Origin: Moricandia arvensis
Lineage: Eukaryota > Streptophyta > Magnoliopsida > Brassicales > Brassicaceae
NCBI GenBank assembly: GCA_905132765.1
Contig: CAJHQP010002803.1
Location: 1 to 64,000 of the forward strand
Direction: 5' to 3'
DNA: 64,000 bases
Shown: piece after piece, positions 11,706 through 23,491 of the stretch
Position numbering within the stretch: the first letter of the stretch is position 1
How the letters are laid out: every line of letters starts with the position of its first letter
Notes under the pieces: model-generated
Database searches by the model: none
What the model was told of the DNA's origin: nothing
Seen by the model: only the letters and a program-made list of their open reading frames with translations
Program-made: the position numbers and the translations under genes

Positions 11706-12216
11706 ATGTTGATCTTTCTTTTTTCGTCTATAAACAAAAAAAATAAAAATAAAAATAAAGGAAAAACTAAATCATAATTTATTTCATGTCTGATATTTCA
11801 CCATTCATTAAAATTTTTTATTAAATTTTACATAATTTAATGATAATATCTTCTAATATTTTTTTATTTAAACTTCAACTGAAAATACTAACAAAATCTT
11901 TTTAGTATCTTTTTAAATTTTATTCTGATTTTTTTAATTTAAATTCTAATTATCAGGAAGAAATTAAAATTAATTTATTTATAATGTATAAAAAATAAAA
12001 TTTCTATACAATCCACACTCGCACCTCTCAACTCGTTTATCGTAATATTTAGAGTTAGAATTTTTTTATCCAATGGCTTAGAGTAACATATATTATAGAA
12101 ATGGAGAATAACATCAAATATTTACAACTTAGCCATAAATTTTTGAATATAATATTATACTTTTATATATATATATATATATATATAATCCGTGCGGATG
12201 CACGGTGAAGATCTAG
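11706..12216 (+). mobile_element. Non-autonomous Helitron remnant; 3' end visible
   Basis: The 3' end has the Helitron signature: hairpin CCGTGC-GGAT-GCACGG (12190-12205), a short spacer, then CTAG followed by T (12213-12217). A TA microsatellite (about 12164-12188) precedes the hairpin. The rest is AT-rich and non-coding. The 5' end is not recognised, so the left limit is a guess. Confidence 0.5.
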
Positions 12217-12967
12217 TTAGTAGTTAAAACTTAAAAGTGATTAATGAATGGATAATGGTGATCAACCGTAACTTTTATCAAAGATTTTATATAAATTTGT
12301 TTATAATCGATCTGATAGGGAAAAAGTGTTTTGCTTATTGTGTTTGATACGAAAAGAGTTGTACATATTTCACAATCAGTAATTTCGATATTGCACATAT
12401 GCAAAATCTTAACTGGAATGATTTTTATGAATGAAATTATGTGGAATTAGCCATTTATGAGTATTCCAAAAAAAAATAGAAAAAAAAATTCCACACACTC
12501 ATGTGGGATAAATGAAAAAATGTGTGAATCAAGTTAAATAATTAAAAAAGATGAATGGATGGAATGAGATAACTAAGATATAATTTAAAAAACAAATACA
12601 TATATCATTCCTTTTAACTCTTCAAATTTTCACTATTTCATTCCATTTATTCCATTAACTACAATTCCACTTTATTCCATTGACTATAATTCCATTTATT
12701 CCATACATTCCTAAACTGAGTTACGAATTAAAGTTTTAATCAACTCAAAAAACTTCATCGTTTATATATAAGTACACAAAACCATCTAAAGTTTATTTAC
12801 TTGAGTTTCCATTGAATGGGAGAAGAAGATACACATTTAACACAAGCGAGGAGACTCAGTACTTTGACATGATTTCCACTAAAGTTCCTTTGGAACTGCA
12901 CAACAATGCAAACATTGAACTTTCATGTGTTTTATGGAACAAAGACGTGGGTTGTGTTTTGGTATGA
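12217..12967. other. AT-rich gap with ATTCCA-rich repeats; no gene recognised
   Basis: The stretch 12440-12720 is dense in ATTCCA/TCCATT words and looks like degenerate transposon DNA. A short plus-strand open frame near 12800-12965 has no signature I recognise and is not called. Confidence 0.4.
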
Positions 12968-13694
12968 GTCAACACGTACCGGGCAAACGTGTGAAAATAT
13001 CAAACTGCTCGTAAGCTTGCCTCACAAACATCACTAATCATGACATTGTTATGACTCCACATTCGTGTGCTTCTCGTACCAATCGGGTGTTTTTTGGAGT
13101 ATAAACCGCATCAAATACTAGTGCGTAGTGCTTCAATGCATGCTTGGGAAAGATTATAAGACTGGTTTAATGGCTACTTCATTGTTGATAGAAAGTCAAG
13201 TGACACAGAGAGAGAGAGAGAGAGACCTAACCTAGGAAATTGGACTCTCATCAACATTTGGTTGCATACCTACAGACGTGGTGTTGCCAATACCATGACA
13301 TCTTCTGGGTGGAAGTTCTCTAAATCCGCTTGAGATAATGTTCTGCCTCCAATTGCTTCTGCGAGCTCTAGTGCACGTTCTTCCAAAAACACAACCCCAA
13401 GAAAAGAGTGAAAAAAATCTTATCATAACAACAAAAACAAATGTAGAGTGGTGTCAAAGCCCAGAATAACCAGTAATAGAATATCCAGGGAAATATTGGT
13501 ATTGCCTCCCAAATTTTTTTGAATTTTCCATAAGCCCTTTGATTGTTGGTTGACCAGGTGCAGAAATTTTTCCAGATTCCAAGTTGCAAAAGGTCAAATA
13601 TCCACCAAATTTCGAGGAAAGAATATGAGACATTAGACCTCCTTCGCCCATAACAAGTCTGATTGTGGAAACATGAGTGAACAAGTTCAAACAT
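12968..13694 (-). pseudogene. Relic of bifunctional dehydroquinate dehydratase/shikimate dehydrogenase (MEE32 type)
   Basis: Minus-strand fragments match, in order, the plastid shikimate-pathway enzyme. The piece at 13690-13570 has G-L-M-S-H-I-L-S-S-K-F-G-G-Y-L-T-F and S-A-P-G-Q-P-T-I-K. About 13400-13232 has E-R-A-L-E-L-A-E-A-I-G-G and, in another frame, M-Q-P-N-V-D-E-S-P-I-S. About 13145-12970 has K-H-Y-A-L-V-F-D-A-V-Y-T-P and R-Q-A-Y-E-Q-F-D-I-F-T. The exons covering the NADP-binding core between the first two pieces are missing, there is a 1-base frameshift near 13288, and stops interrupt the last piece. Its place between the DnaJ gene and NHX4 is that of At3g06350 (memory). As the enzyme is essential, a working copy should exist elsewhere in the genome. 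Confidence 0.85.
13207..13226. repeat. GA microsatellite
   Basis: A short run of GA dinucleotides inside the decayed shikimate-gene relic. Confidence 0.9.
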
Positions 13695-13750
13695 TAGAGA
13701 TCAGCAGCAAACGCTTGATTCAACATAAATGCTAACACGCAAGGCAAGGG

Positions 13751-13894
13751 CAGAGCCGGATCTGAGATTTTAGGTACTCTAAACATTCTTTTAAAAAAAG
13801 TTGTAATTTGAGAGCTTATTTCTATGTAAAATACTTCGAAAATTTTGGGAGCCAAAACCAATGTTTCACCCGGTTGTGTCTACGTCTAGCCCTG
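13751..13894. mobile_element. hAT-type MITE, 144 bp
   Basis: The ends are CAGAGCCGG... and ...TAGCCCTG, inverted to each other. The flanks are GGCAAGGG (13743-13750) and GGCGAGGG (13895-13902), an 8-bp target duplication with one change, as expected for hAT. No coding capacity. Confidence 0.7.
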
Positions 13895-14449
13895 GGCGAG
13901 GGAACTTAGTTGAGCATTTGAAGTTATATGGAACATACGAGCAACATGCATCAAAGTATGCCTCTCGTATCAACGTAAACATGCATCATCACAATCGATA
14001 TACAATATGATAAAATATCTAAGCATCAAACATATGAAACATACACGTTACTTGTTGCAATGGTAGATCAAACAAAAAAAAACAACGTTTATAGTATTAT
14101 CCCTGATATTGAAATGAGCTTCGCATAGCCAATTACAATTATGTATGTAAAAGATCACTATCAAAAGTCACACCTACATTAATCAGTCCCTATTTACATG
14201 GAGAAATACAATTTTACAACAAAAACAGCTAATTAAACCAAAAATCCAAAACTCAAACCACACAAAAATTAAACCGGCTCTAGAAAAAACCACACCACAA
14301 ACCAAAATCAAACCGGGACCAAAACAAAACAAATCAAAAAGTGTGCCCATATAATAGTTGCAAAAAAACAAGAGCCCGTCCACGTTGTGTTTGCGTCCAA
14401 AAAAAACGCGAGCCAACAAGTCAAAAGATCTTTAGTCATGACGCCACAA
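13895..14449. other. Gap between the MITE and the NHX4 stop; probable NHX4 3' flank
   Basis: AT-rich, no gene seen. The part next to 14450 lies downstream of the NHX4 stop on the minus strand and may hold its 3' UTR. Confidence 0.4.
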
Positions 14450-17400
14450 TCAAGGCTCAGCGTTTAGTTCCTTGTCTTCCACGTCTTCTCTCCACAGCTC
14501 CCGAACACTACCATCAATAGGTGTACCAGGAACTATAGGTGAAACGCCACGGCCGCCAAATATGCGACGCATAACCGCGTCATCGAATGTCCTCCAGTAA
14601 TGATGAATGACTCGAGAAGGAGTGTTCCAGAACATTGTACAAGTGATTGGCTCGTCAATGATGTAGTCTGATGGGTTCCCAGTACGCTGCAGCGGCTGAT
14701 TGTTTTCGATGTGGCTGTTATTGCCATCTCCAGTGAGGAGAGGCTCGTGGAAAGAAGATATAAGAGTGGCGGGGTTCTTTGATGGAGGCTGCAAGTGTTT
14801 CACTAACGGTTTGGTTAACAATCCAAATACCTGCCAAACAAACGGTTTAGAATTAGAGCGAAATCAAAATAAACCGATAGTTAACCGCAATAGCCGGTGG
14901 TACCCAAACCGGTGTTCAGAATTTCAGTTTAATGCCATTTGGTTTGCTAGACATTCAGATTTCTAGAAAAGTATAAATAACCCACAGTATAAATAAACCA
15001 AAATAAAACTTCAATTCGGTTTTGAAAATCGGTTTTCCGGTATGTTTTGGCTCGGTTAAACCGGGTTAGACATCCTTCATTGGAAATATAAATTAGGTTT
15101 TAGAATATCTCCAATGTAAAACTCTATTTTTTTTTCAAAATGGAATAAAATAGAATATGGAATAAAATAGAATATGTAGTAAAAATAGAATATGGAGTAA
15201 AAATACTCAAACCATGCTCCATTTTCAGTGATAAACAAATAAAAAATAAATTTCTCTATTTATGAAGTAAACTCTATTGTAGAGTGAAAAATAAAATAGA
15301 ATTGGAATATTTTTACTTTATAATTCATTTTATTCTATTTTAGAGTGGAAAATTGAATTGGGTCGGAGATGTCCTTAGAAGGGAATAGCTTTTAAAACGT
15401 ACCACGGTACTGAAAAGAACAACAGTGATGGTGCTGGTGATCATTATAGCGTTTCCAAGAAGCTTAGTATGTCCTGAAGTCGTGAACTATCATGTAACAG
15501 AGAAGATGATTAGTGGAAAATTTCGTTAAAAATCACATTGATTAGATAGTAATAATCGTGACTAATCTCTGTTTCTTGTAGGTCAAGGGATCATACCTGG
15601 TTATAAGCAAGAGCCATCGACACAGCCCCACGCATCAGACCAGCCCACCAAATGGTTACTTGTTTCTTCCAATCGATCTTCTCATCGGGTGAAGACATAG
15701 TCAAGTTCGACAAGAACGAAAGAGGGAACACAAAGGCGGCTCGACCGAGAAGAATAAGACCAAGGAGTATCGCACTCACTCCAATAGACTGGCCAGGACT
15801 GTCCAAAGTTGTTACAAAACATGATCATGAGAATAAAACAATACTAAAAACATGTTCTTCCATCAATGTTCTGCCATACTATATTTAGAAAGGTCACCTG
15901 TTGCGTACAGCCTCCCATTTTTCGATATCTAGAGCGTCCATTCCAACGTAAAGAAAGATAAAGATCTCAGCTAGAAATGATAATGCAGCAAAAGTGTGGC
16001 TACACTCAAGAAAAAAGTTACATTAATAGAGTTTTATTTTATATTTAATGGGAGAAGAAAAGAAACTTACCTGGTAGTGACCTTTGATTGTTCTGTAACA
16101 TTGTGCCATGTGTAGTGAGACATAACAATCCCACAGAAGAAGACAGTCAAGATAGAGCTTAAGTGGAATAGCTGCAAAAAAAAAGTGTGTCATGTTTACA
16201 TTTTGTCTTGGAAAAATATAAAAATGTAATGTATTTGTTTTTTTGTACCTCTGCCAACATATATGACAAGTATGCTATTAACATCATAAGTGCAACTTCA
16301 CGATGAGTAGAATGCTTGATTCTACAACAAGAGATTGAAAGAAACAGCTAAATAAAGAGTATATATGATCATGTCTTATATCTCATTTAATCTATCAATA
16401 ACTGTATAGACATACTTTCCAAAATAGAGCTTCTTGATAGTGTATGAACTGAGCAATCCAGCCTGAAAACTTATTTAGATTTATTCCATAGCCCAGTAAT
16501 GGAATAAAAGGAGAAGAAACAAAGCTTACTGCAACACCAAGAGCTGTGCTTAAGATGAAGAGAGAAAAGAAGTTTCCAGCAAACTGCAAAGCTATGGATG
16601 AGTTGATGTGTGTGAGGTCGAATCTTTGTATTGCGTTGAAGAGCACGACCGATGTGGCATCATTTACTACACCTTCTCCAAAGACAAGACTGTACAAGAG
16701 AGGTGTCTCGTCTTTATTAAGCACCTAGATTTTTAACAAAGAAAGGTCTTAACAGACGGCTATCAAGTGTAGTAGAGTATATAGTAAAACTCTTACTTGC
16801 AAGGTGCAAACAGAATCTGTAGCAGAGAATATAGCTCCAATGGCTGCAAATCCAAGTAGGTTAAACGGTTTTCTAGTTAATGAACAAGAAAGCATAGTAA
16901 GTTTTGGTTTATTTACCTAGATAATCAGAAATGGTGAGGTCTCCAATATTCATTTTCTCGAAAAAATGCATTGCACCTAGCCAAAGAATAAAAAGATATC
17001 ATCAAGATGTATGAGACTGATTCTTGAAACTAGGGAAGATGATTTAGAATTTTTTTTTACCTAATGATATGATAGCAAATGAAATGAGAGTACCAATAGC
17101 ACCATACAACATAATGGTCATGAAGTTACGAAAAAATTGCTTCTTCTTAACCTGAAACCTGTAGATAAAACATGTTAGGTCAAATCTTGAACATAACCGG
17201 TTTTTAATAAAATTTTGAAAAAAAAAATTACCCTGCATTGAATATAATAGGTGGAAGAAGATAAATGAAGAAGAGGTCTTCACTAAAGACCAGGAGCCTC
17301 GAGCTTTTTCCTCCACTTATAAGCAAGATCACAATACCAGTACATGAACCCTGTGATGAAGTAATCGAATATTAGCATTGTTCTAATAAAAATATTCTTG

Positions 17401-17588
17401 TGTGTGAAAACAAATAAAGAAAGAAGGCTGACAATGATAAGAGCGGTGATTGACTCATTCATCCACCGAGTCTCCTCAAGTAAGTGACCGAGCACGATGC
17501 AAGCGCAAAGCAGAGCCACGAACAAGTTCATGGAGACGACTGATGCATGATCTGACCCCAACACGGTGTCTAGTACTCCAAATGTCAT
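14450..17588 (-). CDS. NHX4: Vacuolar Na+(K+)/H+ antiporter, NHX4-like
   Basis: Thirteen exons on the minus strand: 17588-17433, 17350-17232, 17158-17061, 16976-16917, 16843-16797, 16724-16530, 16462-16416, 16321-16249, 16171-16071, 15999-15898, 15798-15597, 15486-15403 and 14830-14450, giving 554 residues (NHX proteins are about 530-550). The product is a CPA1 antiporter of the tonoplast that moves Na+ or K+ into the vacuole in exchange for H+. Diagnostic pieces are the amiloride-binding L-F-F-I-Y-L-L-P-P-I, F-S-A-T-D-S-V, F-G-E-G-V-V-N-D-A-T-S-V-V-L-F, E-I-F-I-F-L-Y-V-G-M-D and W-W-A-G-L-M-R-G-A-V-S. A hydrophilic C-tail of ~120 residues follows. No frameshift is seen. A Tourist-like MITE sits in the last intron. 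The isoform is chosen by gene order (At3g06370, memory). Confidence 0.92.
15103..15374. mobile_element. Tourist/Harbinger-type MITE in the last NHX4 intron
   Basis: The left end GAATATCTCC and right end GGAGATGTCC are inverted (one end decayed), flanked by TTA on both sides (15100-15102 and 15375-15377). The 272-bp interior is AT-rich with repeated AAAATAGAATAT words and does not code. Confidence 0.65.
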
Positions 17589-18050
17589 GTCCGAATATTA
17601 GCGTTTAGAGTATATATATATTTTCCTACAAAAAAAAACGAAAATTAATTACACTTATGGAAGTATTAGTTTCACAAGTGTTACAAAAAAGTGCAACAAA
17701 TCCAAAAGAAAATTAATCTCAAACTATGAAACCCAAGAATCTCTGGAAAATTCTAGAGCCGATTAATAGATTTAGAAACAAACAAACAAAACATAAATCT
17801 AGAAGTTGACTGTTCATCTCTCTTTATCACGAAAGCTTTATGTTCACACTTCTATAAACAGCTTAAAGATGTATTCACACGAAAGAAAAAGAAAATGAAC
17901 TAAACAAGCATCAAAAACATACCTGGCAAAGCTGTCCCGATGATCAAATGATTTGCTTAGGTCCTAGAGAGGTAGAGAGAGAGAGATGTTAGAGACAGCA
18001 AAGAGACGAGAGAGACCACCAAAGATGAAGTATATATTTATAGATTGTCA
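17589..18050 (-). promoter_or_regulatory. NHX4 5' leader with probable intron and TATA box
   Basis: On the minus strand the donor CCAG|GTATG near 17926 and an acceptor near 17627 suggest a leader intron. A TATAAATATATA box lies at about 18031-18043, upstream of a CT-rich leader. Inferred from signals only. Confidence 0.45.
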
Positions 18051-19948
18051 GGGAGCCAAGTGAAGAGAATGTCAACGCCTTTCAAATCTCAATACTAGCT
18101 TATAATCTCCACCGTCTAATCTCTCCATCTTATGAAACTATTTTTAAAAGGACGGTTGAGATCTTTTAAAGGTGGAATTAACCTCATTGGTTATGATTTT
18201 GTCGTGTAAAGATGTATCAAAACAACCAGAGAGGAACACGCTTAACACCCTTTAATTCTCTTTTTATGACCCCTTCTTGGAATCTTATAGTACTATTATG
18301 ATGACCCAAGTGAAAATAGTACCTTAGGATTATTCTCTTCTTAGAAACAAAGTGAAATATAGTGTTTGAATTCTTTTTCACAATAGAATGTTTATGTTTT
18401 TTGAATTTTTGCTAAATTTTACCCTAAATATGAGTTAGTAACTTGTCACTTTCTGATTAATAAAATATTATTTTGTAAGAGAATTTATAAGGTTTTCATA
18501 AATCTCTCTAGTGAGAAAAATTAAAGAGAGTACTAATATAAGATTTTCCATTGTAGTATGAATATCATATCATAGATTAGCTTATTTTATCTTCTTTTTC
18601 TTTATGTGCTAGTCTTTGTCTCTGGACTGAGTATTGGATCTTGACTAAAATCTTGGTAAAATCTTGGATGTAAAAAGCACTGACTAGTCATCATTGCAAG
18701 GAAATAGCTTTTGTTATTTGAATAATAAGTTTGTACTCGTTGTCTAGGTGTTTTATTTTTATTTATTTTTTTCTCTTTGTTTTTGCATTTACAGAGAGAG
18801 CAAAAGCCAATTCTGATGTTCCCATTTTGGGGTCATTTAGTGATTATGTTTTAATTTATTTTCCATCATGGAAATCTTCTACATTTAGCTAAAATATGTA
18901 TAACTCGTATCTTTAATAACTATTTTTTATAATCTGTAAAAGTTTGGGTTTTAGGTTTATAATTTTTCCAGATGTGTAGTTATCTTAAACAAAAAAAATC
19001 ATTTTGTAACAAAAAGTCTTAACACGAGCCACAAAAGAATCAACTCTCTAATATCATTACTAATCCACGACACAAATATATATTTTCAATAATTTTTAGA
19101 TATCCTAACTATAATTGGAGAGACAAATTTGACATAATAAATCAAATTATGTCAGGGCTGAAGGTTCAATGACTTTTTACATGAGAATGGTTTTCTAATT
19201 AGGAATCAGTATGAACAATAATTCTGGTATAAATTACATTTCCGTAGAAGACTAAATCTACATTAAGTCATTAATTATCATACGGACTTCTTAACAAACT
19301 ATTTATACATCTTTAAAATATTTAATTGACTAGACCATAATACTAGTCTTATTATATAATCAGTTTCTTATAAAAATGAAACATAATAACTGGCAAACAA
19401 AAAGCTGTATTCATTTCTCCCACGATGCATTGTCTCACATTTGTTGTTATATTTCTTTAATCCATTCCTAATATTCAAATGTTTAAGTATTAAATTCTCC
19501 AAACGTTTTGCATAATAGTCAGTTGCATTCACATTTATAAGCAATCTTTTCATTTGTTCTAACATAATATCTCTACATTCTTTTTTCATTGCAACTTCTT
19601 AAAACTCTGGCCAAAAAAATATCTACACATCTTGTATTTTATATATCTTCTATAACTCAAACACCTGCACTATCGAATTTGGACCCACGTCATAGCATGT
19701 CCACAACACTAGCCCAAACCATTATGAATCTTGTTTTCATGTTATCTTACATTGAGATATTTATATATATGATATGATATAAAAGTTGATATAGGTATTG
19801 ATCAAGAATGTTACTGAGACTAAAACATTGCAAAATCATAGCAGTGGGCCAACACATGTTCATTTGGAAACTTGAATGCCTCGTGGTCTTATACTTTTGT
19901 GCCTCCGATCTACAAGTATATTGTTCCCTTTCTCTAAGATGTCACACA

Positions 19949-19990
<42 letters not shown>
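18051..19990. other. Intergenic between NHX4 and the Helitron
   Basis: AT-rich; short open frames only and no recognisable gene. A TA microsatellite of about 19 repeats (19952-19990) ends exactly at the Helitron 5' end. Confidence 0.5.
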
Positions 19991-19993
<3 letters not shown>

Positions 19994-21936
19994 TCCTATA
20001 TATTAATTGAGAAGTCACTTTAGTGACTTTGCTTACGTGTTAATCACTGGTGAAGTCTTGAGAAAATTGTTATAATTTGATAGGTCGATGATTTTTAATT
20101 ATTTTAATTAGATCTAAAATAAAAGGTAAGTTTATAATCAATTAATATCACTTACCATATAATCTAAATGATGTTACAAAGAATAATTTATGGTAACTAA
20201 TCGTCAAAATTATAGAAAGAGTAATAATGTTTTATTAATTATTTCTTATATTTTTAAACTATATAAAATAATGAATACTTTTTAATAGAAATGAATATAA
20301 ATAATTTCATATTGTATTAAAAAAATCCATATTCTTACATATAGAATTATATTCATATATAAAGTACTATAATAATTATGAATGTCTTATATGTGATTTA
20401 TAAATCATTTATAAAGTTTTTAGAACAAATTCACAAAACTATTTACAGTGCCTTCCAAAAGCATTTTATCAAAATTTTAAAATTGCTTATAAGAGCACAT
20501 AAAATAAAAATCAAAATTATATATTAAGCGAGAAATTATTTAAGTGACTTTTGCTTACGTGTCGATTATTGGTGAAGTTTTAAGAAAATTGTTATAATTT
20601 TCTTGGTCGATGATTTTTAATTTTATTTTAACTAGATCCAAAAGTAAAAAGTAAAATTTGAAATAATTAATATCAGTTGCCAAATAATAAAAAATAAAAA
20701 TATTTTTGTGGTAACTAATTTTCAAAATTATAGAAAGAGTAATAATGTTTGATTAATTCTTTCTTATATTTTTAAACTATATAAAATAATGAGTACTTTT
20801 TTAATAGAAATGAACATAAATAATTTCATATTGTATTACAAAATCCATATTCTTATATATAGAATTATATTCATAGATAAAGTACTATAATAATTATCAA
20901 TGTCTTATATATGATTTATAAATCATTTATAATCTTTTTAGAACAAATTCACAAAACTATTTACTATGGCTTCCAAAAGCATTTTATCAGAATTTTAAAA
21001 TTGCTGATAAGAGCACATAAAATAAAAATAAAAATTATATATTAAGTGAGAAGTTATTTAAGTGACTTTTGCTTACGTTTCGATTATTGGTGAAGTCTTA
21101 AGAAAATTGTTATAATTTTTGGTCGATGATTTTTAATTTTATTTTAACTAGATCCAAAAGTAAAAACTAAAATTTGAAATAATTAATATCAGTTGCCAAA
21201 TAATCTAAATGATATTACAAATAATGATTTATGGAAACTATTTTTAGAATTGTAGAAAGAGTAATAGTTGCTCGAGAAAAAAGAGTAATAATATTTAGTT
21301 AATTTTTTATAGTTATAAACGACATAATATAGTGAACAAAATTATTTATATAGAAATCAGTGTAAAAGTTTTATATTTTATATAACAATTATATCTGTAT
21401 ATAAGTATATGTTAACTATTAATGTCTTATAAAGTTCATATATTATTTATAAATGATTTATATTTTTTTTTAAAAATAAAAATTATTTAATATAGCTTCT
21501 AAAATCATTTTATTATAGTTTTAAAATTATTTATAAGAGCATATGAATTATTTATAGGAGAAAAAATAGAAAAGTTGGAGAAAAGAGAAATTTGCAATAG
21601 AAAATATTTTTTTATTCAAAAAGAATTAAAAGTAATATGATAATTAGATATTTATATAAATGTGTGATTATTGCAATGTACACTTAAAATATATATACGT
21701 TAGTTGTTATTTAAGCTTTGAAGAATGAACGGATTATATTCAATGTGAGAGCTTTGCAATTATAAAATATTTTGAATTTAAGTCAGTTACATCACAGTAT
21801 ACTAAATAAGGTAATGTGATGATTAAAAAAAATTATAAGATTGATATTTAATTGATTGATTGTATGATTATATTATATATAATTTATATTTTTTTATATA
21901 AGATTTATACCGCAAATTTTGCGGGCAACTACCTAG
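19991..21936 (+). mobile_element. Complete non-autonomous Helitron with triplicated 5' part
   Basis: The 5' end is TCCTCCTATATATTAATTGA and the 3' end has hairpin CCGCAAA-A/T loop-TTTGCGG then ACTACCTAG (ending 21936) followed by T. Flanks are A (19990) and T (21937), the A|T target of Helitrons, and the target was a TA microsatellite (TATA on both sides). It is AT-rich and encodes no Rep/helicase. Its first ~1550 bases are three head-to-tail copies of a ~520-bp block. Confidence 0.85.
20003..21550 (+). repeat. Three tandem ~520-bp copies inside the Helitron
   Basis: GAGAAGTCAC (20009), GAGAAATTAT (20530) and GAGAAGTTAT (21048) open each copy, so the periods are 521 and 518. Each copy goes on with AAGTGACTTTTGCTTACGT-like text and ends with AAAATTG...AAGAGCACAT. 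The third copy is the most diverged. Confidence 0.85.
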
Positions 21937-23491
21937 TATAACAAATATTTGTGCTGACAGCCAGATAAATTTACATCATCATCATTATAGATACAGTTTA
22001 AAAGTATTATTAGAAAACTAATGTAGACCATGGAATCTGTATCTACGATGAAAAAGAGGCGAATCTATAGGTTAATCTACTTGGATTCTTACTTATTGAT
22101 GTGTTTTGTTTCGTACGAAGACAGTATAAAGTAGATGGATCGAGAAGAAAGGAATGATGATCGTGTAGACACATTGATGGCTTGCACATTATGGTCGGCC
22201 AAAAGTATATTTTCATTGGAACACATTACATATAGTATATAGAGAAAAACAGTTGAATATTACAGATTTTTAAATTTTAGTATCTCCTACGTTGGATAGT
22301 AGCTACAAACGTCAAGATGATCAGATCATGCTCAAAACTTATATATAAAACAAATAGTGAAATATCATAGAAAACCCATACACGCTTTGTATGTTTGTAT
22401 ATTTTTTTATTACATTTGACAAATTCTGTATAGTTGTAAGATAGTTGACCAATTAAGGTTGTGAATGAGGAAAAATGGGGACGGTTTCACGGTAATTTTA
22501 AAAAACCACATTGACATCACTAGCTACTATTTAATTTTATCAACTAAACACAATTTTAGATCGTTAATTTTATCAAAATTACACATATTATCAACTAAAC
22601 ACATTTTTAGATCGATAATTTTATCAAAATTGCACATATTTTACAAAAATGCATGATTTACATATTGTTTTATGCTTCAATTTTCCGCCACTTATATTAC
22701 CAAATTCATGACTATTTAAACTTTAATAATTTTTTTAAAGCATAATTAGTAAAATAATCTTTATGCTAATATTTTGTCAATCAAGGCATAAGATAAAAAC
22801 TAGGCGATATAATTATAGATTGATTTCATAATCTTACCAAAGTCTCCCGGTTTAACATTCTTTTCGTCATATCACTTCATATTCTCACCAAAGACTCCCG
22901 GTATAACATTCTTTTCGTCAGATCACTTCATATTCTCACCAAAGACTCCCGGTTTAACATTCTTTTCGTCAGATCACTTCATATTCTCACCAAAGACTCC
23001 CGGTTTAGCCATTTTTGGTCAGACCGGTTTATCATCCTTATTAGAACCTTATCCTATGACATTATCATCATCTTCCCCAAGACAAAAAAAAAAAAGTCAC
23101 TGAAAAAATAATAAAAAAAAGCCGTAAGAGCAGGTTCATTGAGGGTCTCTTAGCAGAGGTTCTTAACTTTTCTAAAATACGTTTTTTAATTTTTAACTAA
23201 AAAAACCTAAGAGACGTCTCTTAAATAAGAGTCTTAAGAGCCGTCTCTTAACAAAAAAAAATTAAAAAAAAAAAAAAAAAAAAAAAAAGTCAAATTTAGT
23301 TAAAAACCTAGTCTAAAGCGTCAGAGAGATGACAAACAACGCCTCCATTATTGTCCGAATCTTCTTCGCGTCTCTCAACACCTCCACCACCACCACAACC
23401 TCAAACTTTTCTCTCAAAATGATTCCCCCGTAGAATCTCCTCAAAACTCACATCATGCTTCCATGATCAATAACATCCCTTTAGATCTCTC
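21937..23491. other. Gap upstream of TLP9, with tandem repeats
   Basis: AT-rich, no gene recognised. It holds a 50-bp direct repeat (two copies, about 22538-22637), a 51-bp tandem array (22836-23015), a CTCTTAG/CTTAAGAG-rich repeat fragment (about 23117-23255) and a poly-A tract (about 23265-23288). The last ~170 bases are probably the TLP9 leader. Confidence 0.5.
22836..23015. repeat. 51-bp tandem repeat, about 3.5 copies
   Basis: Units open with ACCAAAG(T/A)CTCCCGGT at 22836, 22887, 22938 and 22989, a constant 51-bp period with few changes. The last copy diverges after about 20 bases. It lies ~480 bp upstream of the TLP9 start. Confidence 0.9.

Noticed and set aside
12800..12970. Plus-strand frame next to the MEE32 relic
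   Set aside because: About 50 codons open but unrecognised; no splice context or start to support a gene.
22836..23015. Considered as a CRISPR array
   Set aside because: Units are contiguous 51-bp copies with no unique spacers, in a plant nuclear genome.
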